In this document: piece by piece, positions 8,420-17,493 of the stretch
How positions within the stretch are numbered: position 1 is the stretch's first letter
How the letters are laid out: each line of letters starts with the position of its first letter
Assembly (NCBI GenBank): GCA_025359915.1
Contig: JANYDE010000012.1
Location: 1-32,181, forward strand
DNA: 32,181 nucleotides
Reading direction: 5' to 3'
From: Chamaesiphon sp. 336R_metabinner_41
GTDB lineage: Bacteria; Cyanobacteriota; Cyanobacteriia; Cyanobacteriales; Chamaesiphonaceae
Made by a program: the position numbers and the translations under genes
The notes under the pieces: generated by a model
Database searches by the model: none
Seen by the model: the letters and a program-made list of their open reading frames with translations, nothing else
Told to the model about the DNA's origin: nothing

Positions 8420-9946
8420 ATGAAGTTTATATCTCCGACTTATGCTATTTTCTTGCTCCTGACGTTATGGTGTTATTGGGGAATAGCAAAGACTCAAAGT
8501 CAGAAATTATGGGTAATGGTAATTTCTAGTATCCTATTTTATATCTCCTTTCTCCAGATCCAATATTTCCCAGTCATTCTAGCAATGATTTTAGTTAACT
8601 ATGGGATTGGTAAGATATTACTAGAGAGTCAAATTATTGAATACAAAGAGATTCAGGATCGATTGGGCGAAGAATATTTTTGGAGTTGGCTGCCACGGGG
8701 AAAGAAACAGCGGCGGCGAGTATTGATTGCTGGGATAGTATTCAATATATTATTACTAATTGCCTCGAAATATATTCCATTCCTACTAGGAATAATTGCT
8801 CCCATCAATCCAACAGAGATTCAACCTCTCGCGATGTGGATGAAGACTAGCTTTTTACCACCACTCGGAATTTCATTTCTCAGCTTTGAATCTGCTGCCT
8901 ATTTAATCGATGTCTACAAAGGTAGCCCAGCTACTGGGAACTTACTTAAATATGCTGCATATAAATCGTTTTTCCCAAAATTAGTATCGGGACCAATTAC
9001 TCATTATAATCAATTTGCGCCGCAACTAAACAATCTGCGATTTCCACCGATCGAACGCTTGACAGAAGCTGGATGGTTGATTGCTAGTGGTGCAATTAAA
9101 AAAACCTTAATTGCCGATAACTTGGCAATCTATGTCAGACTAGTATTCGATCCCAGTACACTCGATCGAGCGGGTAGTGTTGATTTATGGTTGGCAATTT
9201 TTGCCTATGGTTTACAACTATATCTTGACTTTAGTGGTTATGTCGATATCGTCGTCGGTACGTCAATTTTATTCGGCATTAATTTACCGACAAATTTCAA
9301 CTTTCCGTATATGAGTACGAGCATCGCCGACTTTTGGCGACGCTGGCATATTAGTCTCGGCAATTGGTTGCGCGACTATATCTATATCCCCCTCGGTGGT
9401 TCGCGATTGGGATTGGTACGGACATGTCTAAATTTATTTGCACTGATGTTAATTTCAGGAATTTGGCATGGTGCAGATTGGGGCTATATTCTATGGGGAA
9501 TCATCCACGGGATCGCGCTAATAGTTCATCGGTTAACACAGACACTATCAGCAAAAATTGAACCACTGGCTGTATTTTGGCGCAGCCGCTGGGGGCATCT
9601 CTGTGGCTGGCTATTGACTCAACCATTAGTATTTGTGACGTGGATTTGGTTTCGACTTCCCAATCTCAATCAATCGAATCTAGTCTTTGAACATCTCTGG
9701 GGTTATCCGCGCGATGCTCAGTTTGCGACGAAGGTATATGTCGAAAATCTGAAATTGGCAGATAGTCAAATTTTGTTAATCTTAGTAGGATTAACGATCT
9801 CGATGGTGATTGCTTATAGCTTCGATCGATTATTAAAATTAAATCTCAATTGGCATCTGAAGTTGACGCTGATTCCGGTATGTTTATATATTGTGTGGCT
9901 GTTATCTCCAGCAGAGAGTTTAGCCTTCATTTATTTTGACTTTTAA
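8420..9946 (+). CDS. MBOAT-family membrane-bound O-acyltransferase (AlgI/DltB-like)
   Basis: The protein has 508 residues with many hydrophobic helices. The MBOAT core reads FPYMSTSIADFWRRWHISLG..LRDYIYIPLGGSR, with H310 in the RRWH motif, followed by SGIWHGADWGYILWG with the conserved catalytic histidine H350. AlgI and DltB relatives pass acyl groups across the inner membrane to a glycan or a partner SGNH protein, and the DUF1574/SGNH gene upstream is the obvious partner here. Acetyl is the likeliest group but this cannot be read from the sequence. The gap between the two genes is 136 bp and filled with two heptamer arrays, which could affect co-expression. No clear ribosome binding site is visible at the ATG. 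Confidence 0.92.
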   Translation: MKFISPTYAIFLLLTLWCYWGIAKTQSQKLWVMVISSILFYISFLQIQYFPVILAMILVNYGIGKILLESQIIEYKEIQDRLGEEYFWSWLPRGKKQRRRVLIAGIVFNILLLIASKYIPFLLGIIAPINPTEIQPLAMWMKTSFLPPLGISFLSFESAAYLIDVYKGSPATGNLLKYAAYKSFFPKLVSGPITHYNQFAPQLNNLRFPPIERLTEAGWLIASGAIKKTLIADNLAIYVRLVFDPSTLDRAGSVDLWLAIFAYGLQLYLDFSGYVDIVVGTSILFGINLPTNFNFPYMSTSIADFWRRWHISLGNWLRDYIYIPLGGSRLGLVRTCLNLFALMLISGIWHGADWGYILWGIIHGIALIVHRLTQTLSAKIEPLAVFWRSRWGHLCGWLLTQPLVFVTWIWFRLPNLNQSNLVFEHLWGYPRDAQFATKVYVENLKLADSQILLILVGLTISMVIAYSFDRLLKLNLNWHLKLTLIPVCLYIVWLLSPAESLAFIYFDF

Positions 9947-9965
9947 AGGAATCAGCAGTCATTTT

Positions 9966-10850
9966 ATGCAAAAAATCTTAATTCTCGGCAAACAGGGGCA
10001 AATTGCCTGGGAGCTTCAGATGACACTGGCTAGTCTGGGTCATGTCACCGTGTTAGGATCGCAGCAACTCGATTTAGCCAGTCCCGATGCCATTCGCGCA
10101 CAAGTTCGATCGATCCAACCAGATATTATCGTCAATGCGGCGGCATATACAGCCGTAGACAAGGCTGAAAGTGAATCAGAGTTGTGTCTGTCGATTAATG
10201 CGATTGCACCTGGTATCCTGGCAGAATTAGCGCGGGAATCCCAATCCTTGCTGGTACATTATTCGACGGATTATGTCTTTGATGGCACGAACACCAGTCC
10301 CTATCGAGAAACCGATGCTACCAATCCGTTGAGCGTATATGGCGCGAGCAAGCTAGCGGGAGAACAGGCAATTATCCAAGCAGATTGTCCGCATCTGATT
10401 CTACGAACAACTTGGGTATATGGCAATCGGGGTAAAAACTTTTTGCTGACAATCTTGCGCCTAGCAGCGGAGAAAACAGAACTGAAAATTGTCGCGGATC
10501 AGATTGGCTCGCCAACCTGGAGTCGATCGATTGCCGAAGCTACTGCCCAAATCATCGCACAATGTCACGACGATCGATCGAGTCTAAGAGGTTTGTACAA
10601 TCTTTCAGCGGCTGGAACAACTAGTTGGCATGGCTTTGCTAGTGAGATTGTAGATCGTTATCGATCGATCAATCCAGATCTAGATCTGTCGATCGAGCAG
10701 ATCTTACCAATTCCAGCTACTGATTATCCCACCCCCGCACAGCGTCCGGCGAATTCGGTATTGGATAATAGCAAGCTGCTGGCGGATTTTGGGGTGCAAT
10801 TACCCGACTGGAAGTTGAGCTTGGCACAGTGTATGCAGAAATCTGGTTGA
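9966..10850 (+). CDS. rfbD: dTDP-4-dehydrorhamnose reductase
   Basis: RfbD reduces dTDP-4-keto-L-rhamnose to dTDP-L-rhamnose with NAD(P)H, the last step of the pathway. The sequence shows the nucleotide-binding start KILILGKQGQIAWEL, the STDYVFDG strand with T101, and the short-chain dehydrogenase pair Y125/K129 in VYGASKLAGE. I start it at the ATG at 9966. The longer frame opens with TTG at 9936, overlaps the MBOAT gene and adds ten residues before the first Rossmann strand. An AAAGGA lies 15 nt before the ATG, somewhat far. At 294 aa it matches the family. It is the only rhamnose gene on the plus strand and faces rfbBAC. Confidence 0.93.
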   Translation: MQKILILGKQGQIAWELQMTLASLGHVTVLGSQQLDLASPDAIRAQVRSIQPDIIVNAAAYTAVDKAESESELCLSINAIAPGILAELARESQSLLVHYSTDYVFDGTNTSPYRETDATNPLSVYGASKLAGEQAIIQADCPHLILRTTWVYGNRGKNFLLTILRLAAEKTELKIVADQIGSPTWSRSIAEATAQIIAQCHDDRSSLRGLYNLSAAGTTSWHGFASEIVDRYRSINPDLDLSIEQILPIPATDYPTPAQRPANSVLDNSKLLADFGVQLPDWKLSLAQCMQKSG

Positions 10851-10876
10851 TTGGAGGCGGAGATCTACCAGATTTC
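10838..10876. terminator. Inverted repeat between convergent rfbD and rfbC
   Basis: GAAATCTGGT (10838-10847) pairs perfectly with ACCAGATTTC (10867-10876) around a 19-nt loop. The left arm lies in the last codons of rfbD. The hairpin falls between two convergent genes 34 bp apart, so a bidirectional transcript end is plausible, although there is no T-run. Confidence 0.5.
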
Positions 10877-10884
10877 CGCTATGA

Positions 10885-11433
10885 CTAACCCATCGGCAAC
10901 AGATCTAAAACATCTGCCCAACTTGGCAAAACAGCATCCTTATCAGATAGAATTGGTTCATCAATCGGCCACTCAATCCCTAATTGTGGATCGTTCCAAA
11001 TCAAACCGACTTCATCCCCAGGTGTATAAAAATCCGTACATTTATACAAGAATTCGGCACTGTCACTAAGTACGCAAAAACCGTGGGCAAAATTTTCCGG
11101 GACATACATCTGCTTTTTGTTTTCCGCAGAGATAATTTCGCCATGCCATTTGCCAAAAGTCGGTGAACTTTTGCGGACATCGATAGCCACATCGAAGACG
11201 CTACCCTGTGTCACCCGCACTAGTTTACCCTGAGGATGGCGGAGTTGAAAATGTAAACCCCTAAGCACATTTTTTGTAGAATAGGATTGATTATCCTGAA
11301 CGAAAGGCTTGGGAATACCTGCCTCAGCGTACTTCTGTTGTTGATAGGTTTCTAAAAAGTAGCCGCGACTATCGGTAAAAACTGGCGGGATAAATACGAT
11401 CACTTCTGGAATAGAAGTTTGAATGATTTTCAT
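10885..11433 (-). CDS. rfbC: dTDP-4-dehydrorhamnose 3,5-epimerase
   Basis: RfbC epimerises carbons 3 and 5 of dTDP-4-keto-6-deoxyglucose, the third step of dTDP-L-rhamnose synthesis. The 182-residue cupin-fold protein has the signature VLRGLHFQ with catalytic base H61, the following QGKLVRV (K70), VPENFAHGF, and Y130 in EFLYKCTDFY. Length is typical. It is the last gene of the minus-strand set rfbB-rfbA-rfbC, starting 6 nt after the rfbA stop, and it converges on rfbD. Confidence 0.95.
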   Translation of the reverse strand: MKIIQTSIPEVIVFIPPVFTDSRGYFLETYQQQKYAEAGIPKPFVQDNQSYSTKNVLRGLHFQLRHPQGKLVRVTQGSVFDVAIDVRKSSPTFGKWHGEIISAENKKQMYVPENFAHGFCVLSDSAEFLYKCTDFYTPGDEVGLIWNDPQLGIEWPIDEPILSDKDAVLPSWADVLDLLPMG

Positions 11434-11439
11434 TGAGAG

Positions 11440-12312
11440 CTACAATCCTTCTGTGGCTAAATTGAGTAGATACTGTCCATAGGCATTTTTTGACATCGTG
11501 CTACCGATCGATATTAACCGTTCGGCATCGATATATCCCATCCGAAAGGCGACTTCTTCGATACAAGCAATCTTTAAGCCTTGGCGTTGTTCGATCGTTT
11601 CGACAAAAATTGAGGCTTGGAGTAAACTGTGATGGGTGCCTGTATCCAACCATGCCGTACCACGACTGAGTTTATCAACTTTTAGTTGTCCCAGCTCCAG
11701 ATATTTTTGATTGACTGAAGTGATTTCTAGTTCACCGCGTGCTGATGGCGCGATATTGTGGGCAATATCCACCACCTGATTGTCGTAAAAATATAACCCC
11801 GTCACCGCATAATTAGACTTAGGCTGCGTGGGCTTTTCTTCGATCGAAATTGCCGCACCTTCCCGATTAAACTCGACGACTCCATACCTGCCAGGATCGT
11901 TGACATAGTAGCCAAATACAATCGCACCCTCGGTTAACTGTGCCGCTTGCTGAAGACTGACACTTAGGTTATCACCGTAAAAAATATTGTCACCCAAAAC
12001 TAACGCCACCGGATCATTGCCGACAAACTGCTTGCCGATGATAAATGCTTGTGCTAACCCCTCTGGCTGAGGCTGTGGCGCGTAACTAATCGCTAAACCG
12101 ATTTGACTACCATCTCCCAATAATTCCTGGAATAAGGGCAAATCATGGGGGGTAGAGATAATCAAGATTTCTTGAATCCCCGCTAGCATCAGCGTAGACA
12201 AGGGATAGTAAATCATCGGCTTGTCATAAATCGGCATCAACTGCTTGGAAATCACCCTTGTTAGAGGATACAGCCGCGTACCAGAGCCACCAGCTAAGAT
12301 AATTCCTTTCAC
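11440..12312 (-). CDS. rfbA: Glucose-1-phosphate thymidylyltransferase
   Basis: RfbA joins glucose-1-phosphate and dTTP to give dTDP-glucose, the entry step of dTDP-rhamnose synthesis. The N terminus carries the nucleotidyltransferase signature [13 protein letters not shown] (residues 6-18) with K23 in SKQLMP, and metal-binding D108 in [11 protein letters not shown]. At 290 residues it is full length for the short RmlA group. Its start codon overlaps the end of rfbB by 4 nt (ATGA type), a strong sign of operon coupling. Confidence 0.96.
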   Translation of the reverse strand: MKGIILAGGSGTRLYPLTRVISKQLMPIYDKPMIYYPLSTLMLAGIQEILIISTPHDLPLFQELLGDGSQIGLAISYAPQPQPEGLAQAFIIGKQFVGNDPVALVLGDNIFYGDNLSVSLQQAAQLTEGAIVFGYYVNDPGRYGVVEFNREGAAISIEEKPTQPKSNYAVTGLYFYDNQVVDIAHNIAPSARGELEITSVNQKYLELGQLKVDKLSRGTAWLDTGTHHSLLQASIFVETIEQRQGLKIACIEEVAFRMGYIDAERLISIGSTMSKNAYGQYLLNLATEGL

Positions 12313-13376
12313 GCACTTACCCCCAACCGTTGTTGCTGGTATTTATCAGTGGTGACAGCATTACACCATCCTTGATTGTCAATGTACCATTGCACCGTGC
12401 GCCGCAATCCCGAATTGATATCTTCTTGGGGTTCCCAGCCGAGTTGCTGTTGAAGTTTGGTAAAATCGATCGCATAGCGGCGATCGTGTCCAGGTCGATC
12501 TTTGACAAATTGAATTAGTTGCTGATGTGGGCAATGGGGCGATGCTGGCAACAGCTCATCCAAAATCGCACAGAGTTGATTCACCAGCCACAGATTATCG
12601 CGCTCGGCATTTCCACCGACGTTATATGTCTCACCAGGCGTTCCTTTGGCTAGTACCAAGCCAATCGCCGTACAGTGATCCTCTACATACAGCCAATCGC
12701 GCACATTTTGTCCATCTCCATATACAGGCAATTGTTTACCCGCAAAGGCATTGAGAATCATTAAGGGAATCAGTTTTTCAGGGAACTGATATGGGCCATA
12801 ATTATTCGAGCAATTGGTGATTAAGGTCGGTAGATTATAAGTATGGAAGTAAGCTCTGACTAGATGATCGGAGCTAGCTTTTGAAGCTGAATAAGGACTA
12901 TTCGGACTGTAAGGCGTTAATTCGGTAAAAGCTGGCTCATCTGGAGTCAGAGAGCCAAATACCTCATCGGTGGAGATGTGCAAAAATCGAAATTCCTGAC
13001 GAGCTGCCTCTGTAAGCTTTTGCCAATATTGCCGCGCCGATTCTAATAAATTAAATGTACCATTAATATTAGTATCAATAAAACTAGCTGGACCATCGAT
13101 CGATCGATCGACATGAGTCTCAGCCGCAAAATTGACGATTGCCTGGGGTTGATATTGAGCTAGTAAATTATCGACTAATGCTCGATCTCCAATGTCGCCT
13201 CGAACAAATATATGGTGTGGATTAGCTGTGAATGGTTCGATCGTCGCTAAATTACCAGCATAGGTCAATTTGTCTAAGTTGATTACTGTGAGCTGCTGAG
13301 ATCTGAGGATCTGTGCGACAAAGTTTGAACCGATAAACCCCGCTCCACCCGTAACCAAAATATACTTTTCACTCAT
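12309..13376 (-). CDS. rfbB: dTDP-glucose 4,6-dehydratase
   Basis: RfbB converts dTDP-glucose to dTDP-4-keto-6-deoxyglucose. The Rossmann motif [10 protein letters not shown] lies at residues 9-18, the catalytic STDEVFG with T136, D137 and E138 follows, and Y162/K166 form the YxxxK pair in [10 protein letters not shown]. The C-terminal substrate region contains [15 protein letters not shown] and [16 protein letters not shown] place the start at the ATG at 13376. The longer frame adds 20 residues that do not belong to the family and no longer starts at the first beta strand. It is the first gene of rfbB-rfbA-rfbC, so the operon promoter should lie in the 369-bp divergent gap that follows. Confidence 0.96.
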   Translation of the reverse strand: MSEKYILVTGGAGFIGSNFVAQILRSQQLTVINLDKLTYAGNLATIEPFTANPHHIFVRGDIGDRALVDNLLAQYQPQAIVNFAAETHVDRSIDGPASFIDTNINGTFNLLESARQYWQKLTEAARQEFRFLHISTDEVFGSLTPDEPAFTELTPYSPNSPYSASKASSDHLVRAYFHTYNLPTLITNCSNNYGPYQFPEKLIPLMILNAFAGKQLPVYGDGQNVRDWLYVEDHCTAIGLVLAKGTPGETYNVGGNAERDNLWLVNQLCAILDELLPASPHCPHQQLIQFVKDRPGHDRRYAIDFTKLQQQLGWEPQEDINSGLRRTVQWYIDNQGWCNAVTTDKYQQQRLGVSA

Positions 13377-13745
13377 TTTTAGTAGTGTAGATGATGAATC
13401 CCAGTCTAAATATAGCAGTATGCGGTAGTAGTACAAGGAGGCTAAACATTTATTTCAGTAATTTTACTGGTTTCATATGCCTGTGTGTTGGTGTTATTGT
13501 TGTTGTAATGGACTATTCTATCGATTGCAGTCCTACTTTAAACTTAATGATTATTGTCTGAAAATTATTTTTTATTTACAACAACAATCTGCACTTGCTC
13601 TTACTTAGTGAAGCAGAGACAATTTAATTAGATGGATTCTAGTTAGAACTTATAAACTAGGCTCGATTTCTTAGTCACTCAACATGCTGAAGCGATTTTC
13701 TGCATAGCTAATTCTTTGATTAATATTATCTCCTCAATATTTTAG
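13377..13745. promoter_or_regulatory. Divergent intergenic region between rfbBAC and the wzx-type gene
   Basis: These 369 bp contain no credible gene and must hold the promoters of the rhamnose operon (minus) and the flippase-glycosyltransferase set (plus). The only notable structure is a long-range 13-bp inverted repeat, described separately. I could not pick convincing -10/-35 boxes. Confidence 0.6.
13496..13588. repeat. Long-range 13-bp inverted repeat in the divergent promoter region
   Basis: ATTGTTGTTGTAA (13496-13508) is the exact reverse complement of TTACAACAACAAT (13576-13588), 67 bp apart. The placement could suit a looping regulator with two operator half-sites or a long-stemmed transcript. 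Function is unknown. Confidence 0.75.
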
Positions 13746-15272
13746 ATGTCTGATTTAAGAATGGTCGAAAATACCTTTGCAAATCTTTGCCGTGGTGCTG
13801 CCGTGGCATTGACGGTAATCGTATTGCCTCCATTTTTAACAAGGATTTTATCGAAAGAGGCTTATACGACTTGGTTATTGATTATAGAATTGAGCCTATA
13901 TGTCAATCTATTGGATCTGGGAATTCAGACCGCGATAGGTCGATTTGTTGCACACTATAATGAGTTGGGAGATCCAAAACAACGAAACAGTATTATTAGT
14001 AGTGCTATTGTTATTTTAGTTGGATCGGGCTTAATTGCCCTAAATGTAGTTTCGCTGCTTGCGGTGCAGTTAGGCAATATATTTAAGGATATGCCAATAG
14101 AGTTTCAAAAAGATGCTCGCATCGCTCTATTGTTTATAGGTGGATCTCTGGCAATCAGCTTACCTTGTTCGGTATTTGGCGCGGTTTTCCTGGGTTTATA
14201 TCGCAACGATATACCAGCTTGGATTGTCGGGATCGGTAAGTTTTTTACAGGAGTTTTTGTCGTCTTAATTGCTAATTTGACTCACAGTATTGTCGCGATG
14301 GCTGTAGTTGTTGGAACAATGAATTTACTTACTGGTGTTTGGCAATTCATAGCTTATAAACAAATTGCAGGGAAAGGCTACCAAATTTCCACAAGTATAG
14401 TATCCAAAAAGTCGTTAATAGAAATCAGAGACTCCTGTTTAGCTCTATCAATCTCGACTCTTGGTGTATTAATAGTTAGTGGTTTAGATACGGTCATTAT
14501 TGGCTTTTTTGACTACAAATCCATTGCATACTATGCCTTAGCAACTACGTTGATAAATTTTGTATTTGGCATTTCTGGTGCAATGCTCAATATCATTGTC
14601 CCGGTAGCATCCTCGATTGGAGCTAGAAATGAACCAGAAAAATTAGGGGAGTTGCTAGTATCCGCAACCAAATATTCTGTAGTGTTGATGCTTGCCACCA
14701 ATCTACCACTACTGCTACTATCTAAAATGGTAATAACGTTGTGGGTTGGGGCTGAATATGCAACCCAAACTAGTTACTTATTTGAATTATTGATCGTTGC
14801 TAACTTTCTTCGCCAAATAGGTTCACCCTATTTCATGATCGCGATTGGCTGTGGGGAACACAAAAAAATCATTCTATCTCCATTAATTGAAGCCTTTGTC
14901 AATTTATTCTTCAGTATTCTACTAGCTACAAAGATCGGTGCTGCAGGTGTAGTCACGGGAACGATTATTGGTGGATTTTTTAGTGTCGGATTACACTTTC
15001 TATACAACTTACCCCGAACAAGAAAAATACTTGTTGTCAACAAAATAGATTTGATTACCGCGATATTTAATCCAATCATACTAGTTACCATACCCTTGGG
15101 TATTTCATATCTACTAATAAATAGTATACCAGCCACCACCTGGCTATCATTGCTTTCGATTCCAGTTAGTTGGTTTGTATTATGGAAATATGGACTCAAC
15201 GACAACGATCGATCTGTGCTTTATTCGTCCGTGGAAAAAGCGATCAAAAAGAAACAGTTGTCGCGAAATTAA
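13746..15272 (+). CDS. Wzx-like oligosaccharide flippase (MOP superfamily)
   Basis: This 508-residue polytopic membrane protein has about a dozen hydrophobic segments and the N-terminal pattern of polysaccharide biosynthesis flippases: a first helix, then LPPFLTRILSKEAYTTWLL and LDLGIQTAIGRFVAHY. Wzx proteins move lipid-linked repeat units from the cytoplasmic to the periplasmic face before Wzy polymerisation. The gene is followed after 21 nt by a GT2 glycosyltransferase, and a Wzy-like gene lies further on, which supports this role. It shares its promoter region with divergent rfbBAC. Substrate cannot be inferred because flippases are poorly conserved. Confidence 0.88.
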   Translation: MSDLRMVENTFANLCRGAAVALTVIVLPPFLTRILSKEAYTTWLLIIELSLYVNLLDLGIQTAIGRFVAHYNELGDPKQRNSIISSAIVILVGSGLIALNVVSLLAVQLGNIFKDMPIEFQKDARIALLFIGGSLAISLPCSVFGAVFLGLYRNDIPAWIVGIGKFFTGVFVVLIANLTHSIVAMAVVVGTMNLLTGVWQFIAYKQIAGKGYQISTSIVSKKSLIEIRDSCLALSISTLGVLIVSGLDTVIIGFFDYKSIAYYALATTLINFVFGISGAMLNIIVPVASSIGARNEPEKLGELLVSATKYSVVLMLATNLPLLLLSKMVITLWVGAEYATQTSYLFELLIVANFLRQIGSPYFMIAIGCGEHKKIILSPLIEAFVNLFFSILLATKIGAAGVVTGTIIGGFFSVGLHFLYNLPRTRKILVVNKIDLITAIFNPIILVTIPLGISYLLINSIPATTWLSLLSIPVSWFVLWKYGLNDNDRSVLYSSVEKAIKKKQLSRN

Positions 15273-15293
15273 TCCTCCTGAAAATAGTTAATT

Positions 15294-16250
15294 ATGCTTC
15301 CAAGTATCGATATTATTATAGTCAACTGGAACTCATCTAATCAACTACATGAATGCTTAGATTCGATTGTTGATAGCGATCGTCATGATTTCAGATTAGA
15401 CAAAGTTATTATTGTTGATAATGCATCAACAGATCGATCTCTTGACTGTTTGTCAGACATCAATCTGCCAGTACATATTATTAAAAATTCGGAAAATAAA
15501 GGCTTTGGTGTTGCTTGTAATCAAGGTGCAGCTATTTGTAATGCTGACTACATTTTATTGCTAAATCCTGACGCAAGATTATTTAAAGCAGCTATCGATA
15601 AAGCCATCAGTTTTATTCAACAGCCATCGTCAGAGCTAGTTGGAGTCGTTGGCATCCAACTAATAGATAGCCAAGGTAATATTCAGCGGAATTGTGCCAG
15701 ATTTCCTACCCCCGCAAGTTTTTTGTGCAGCATATTTGGCATCGACAAAATAGTTAGAAATAAGTTTACTAGCTATATGATGGCAGAATGGAACCATGAA
15801 AATACCCAGCCAGTAGATCACGTCATGGGTGCATTTTACTTGATTAGTAGCAAGGTGTTTCAATCTGTGGGTGGATTTGACGAAAACTTCTTTGTTTATT
15901 TTGAAGATCTCGATTTATCCTATCGACTATACAAACAAGGCTTCTCTTCCTATTACTTGGCTGATGTCCAATCCTTTCACAAAGGCGGTGGTACTTCCGA
16001 TTCAATCAAGTCAACCAGAATATTTTATTCGATTAAAAGTCGAATATTGTATGCTTACAAACACTTTAATTGGCTCCAAGCAACTACTATTTTTTTAGCC
16101 TCTATTTTAATCGAACCTTTTACCAGAATAGCATTTTCGATAATCAGACTCTCTCGATCTCAACTGCAAGAAACTATCTCTGCATATATTCAGCTTTTTG
16201 CAGATTATAAAAATATATACAAATCGATCGCCCAGCAACCTCCGAAATGA
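15294..16250 (+). CDS. Family 2 glycosyltransferase (rhamnosyltransferase-like)
   Basis: The 318-residue protein has the GT-A fold of GT2 enzymes: start DIIIVNWNSSNQLHECLDSI, nucleotide-binding VDNASTDRS (D42), the LLLNPDARL motif at about 88-96 in place of a strict DxD, and GGFDENFFVYFEDLDLSYRL with the likely catalytic acidic residues. The WNS start and NPDA motif are usual for the WbbL/rhamnosyltransferase branch, which fits the dTDP-rhamnose genes next door, but the donor is inferred. A hydrophobic stretch near residues 265-290 may attach it to the membrane. It acts at the cytoplasmic face. Confidence 0.9.
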   Translation: MLPSIDIIIVNWNSSNQLHECLDSIVDSDRHDFRLDKVIIVDNASTDRSLDCLSDINLPVHIIKNSENKGFGVACNQGAAICNADYILLLNPDARLFKAAIDKAISFIQQPSSELVGVVGIQLIDSQGNIQRNCARFPTPASFLCSIFGIDKIVRNKFTSYMMAEWNHENTQPVDHVMGAFYLISSKVFQSVGGFDENFFVYFEDLDLSYRLYKQGFSSYYLADVQSFHKGGGTSDSIKSTRIFYSIKSRILYAYKHFNWLQATTIFLASILIEPFTRIAFSIIRLSRSQLQETISAYIQLFADYKNIYKSIAQQPPK

Positions 16251-16376
16251 ATATCGATCAAAGATATTCCAGAAAACAATGTAATCAATTAGACTTAACT
16301 CTCTGTTTTCTATATCTGAATCTAGCAGTATTATAATTTGTTCTAACAATATTTAACAACTAACAAAATAAAAATT

Positions 16377-17438
16377 ATGTCTGACAAGATATTAGTTCTG
16401 ACAAAATATGGACCATTAGGTGGTAGTAGTAGATATAGATTCTACCAATACTTACCGTTTCTAAAATCTCAAGGTTTTGATATTACATTAGCTCCATTAT
16501 TAGACAATAAATACATAACTAATCTCAATAGTGGTAAGAGAAATTTAGGTGACATATTGCCACTATATTTTCAACGCTTATTTAGATCCCTCAGTCATAA
16601 AAATTATGATTTACTCTGGATTGAAAAAGAACTCTTACCTTATTTACCAGCATGGTTAGAAAAAAAAATAATCGGGAATATACCTTATGTTGTTGATTAT
16701 GATGATGCGCAGTTTCATATGTATGACCGATCCAAGTCTAAGCTGGTTAGATTATTGCTCTCTAATAAGATAGATGCAGTGATGAGCAATGCTAAATTGG
16801 TGGTTGCGGGGAATCAATATATAGCAGATAAAGCAACTACAATAGGAGCCAAAAGAGTTGCAATTATTCCAACGGTTATCGATTTAGATCGTTATTCACA
16901 AAAAGACTTTACCACGAATAGTAAAGCTTTTAATATTGGCTGGATTGGTTCTCCAACCAGCAGTAGATACCTTAAATCAATTCAATCTGTTTTCAGAACA
17001 TTAGATCGAAAATATGATTGTGAATTTACGATGGTTGGTTCGGGCATGTTAACAATTGAAGATGTGAAGTTAACAATTAAAGATTGGAATGAAAACTCTG
17101 AAGTTGAAGATATAAAAACCTTCGATGTTGGGATTATGCCATTAGATTATACGCCGTGGGAAGAGGGCAAGTGTGGAATCAAACTCATTCAATATATGGC
17201 TTGTGCGTTACCCGTAGTAGGTACACCTGTCGGTGTTAATCAAGAAATAATTCAGCATGGAGTCAATGGATTTTGTGCTGATACTCCAGATGAGTGGACA
17301 GAGTATCTATCTAAATTAGCAGAGGATCCAAACTTACGGATGGAGATGGGAGCTAAAGGAAGATTAATGGTTGAATCCAGTTATTCTTTACAAGTCACTG
17401 CTCCAAAATTAGCGAATTTGCTGAAATCGTGCATTTAA
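16377..17438 (+). CDS. Family 4-like glycosyltransferase (GT-B fold)
   Basis: This 353-residue protein begins with ILVLTKYGPLGGSSRYRFYQYLPFL, a GT-B N-terminal loop of the GT4 type, and has a C-terminal donor domain with IGWIGSPTSSRYL and then GKCGIKLIQYMACALPVVGTPVGVNQEII (about 264-293). The usual E-x7-E motif is replaced by a K-L-I-Q-Y-M-A-C variant that occurs in a branch of GT4 enzymes. Donor and acceptor are unknown. It lies 126 bp after the GT2 gene with an AT-rich gap, and converges with the secreted TIM-barrel-like gene. Confidence 0.88.
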   Translation: MSDKILVLTKYGPLGGSSRYRFYQYLPFLKSQGFDITLAPLLDNKYITNLNSGKRNLGDILPLYFQRLFRSLSHKNYDLLWIEKELLPYLPAWLEKKIIGNIPYVVDYDDAQFHMYDRSKSKLVRLLLSNKIDAVMSNAKLVVAGNQYIADKATTIGAKRVAIIPTVIDLDRYSQKDFTTNSKAFNIGWIGSPTSSRYLKSIQSVFRTLDRKYDCEFTMVGSGMLTIEDVKLTIKDWNENSEVEDIKTFDVGIMPLDYTPWEEGKCGIKLIQYMACALPVVGTPVGVNQEIIQHGVNGFCADTPDEWTEYLSKLAEDPNLRMEMGAKGRLMVESSYSLQVTAPKLANLLKSCI

Positions 17439-17493
17439 TTTGTGGCATTGCTGATTTAAGGTATAGTCTGCCATTTATGAATATTCTGTACTC

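Noticed and set aside
8326-8529. Open frame of 67 codons starting in the heptamer array
   Set aside because: It is made of repeat sequence and then runs out of frame through the start of the MBOAT gene.
9936-9965. Longer N terminus of RfbD from a TTG codon
   Set aside because: It overlaps the MBOAT gene and places ten unrelated residues before the first Rossmann strand.
10851-11069. Open frame of 72 codons after rfbD
   Set aside because: It lies almost entirely on the opposite strand of rfbC, a clear real gene, and has no family features.
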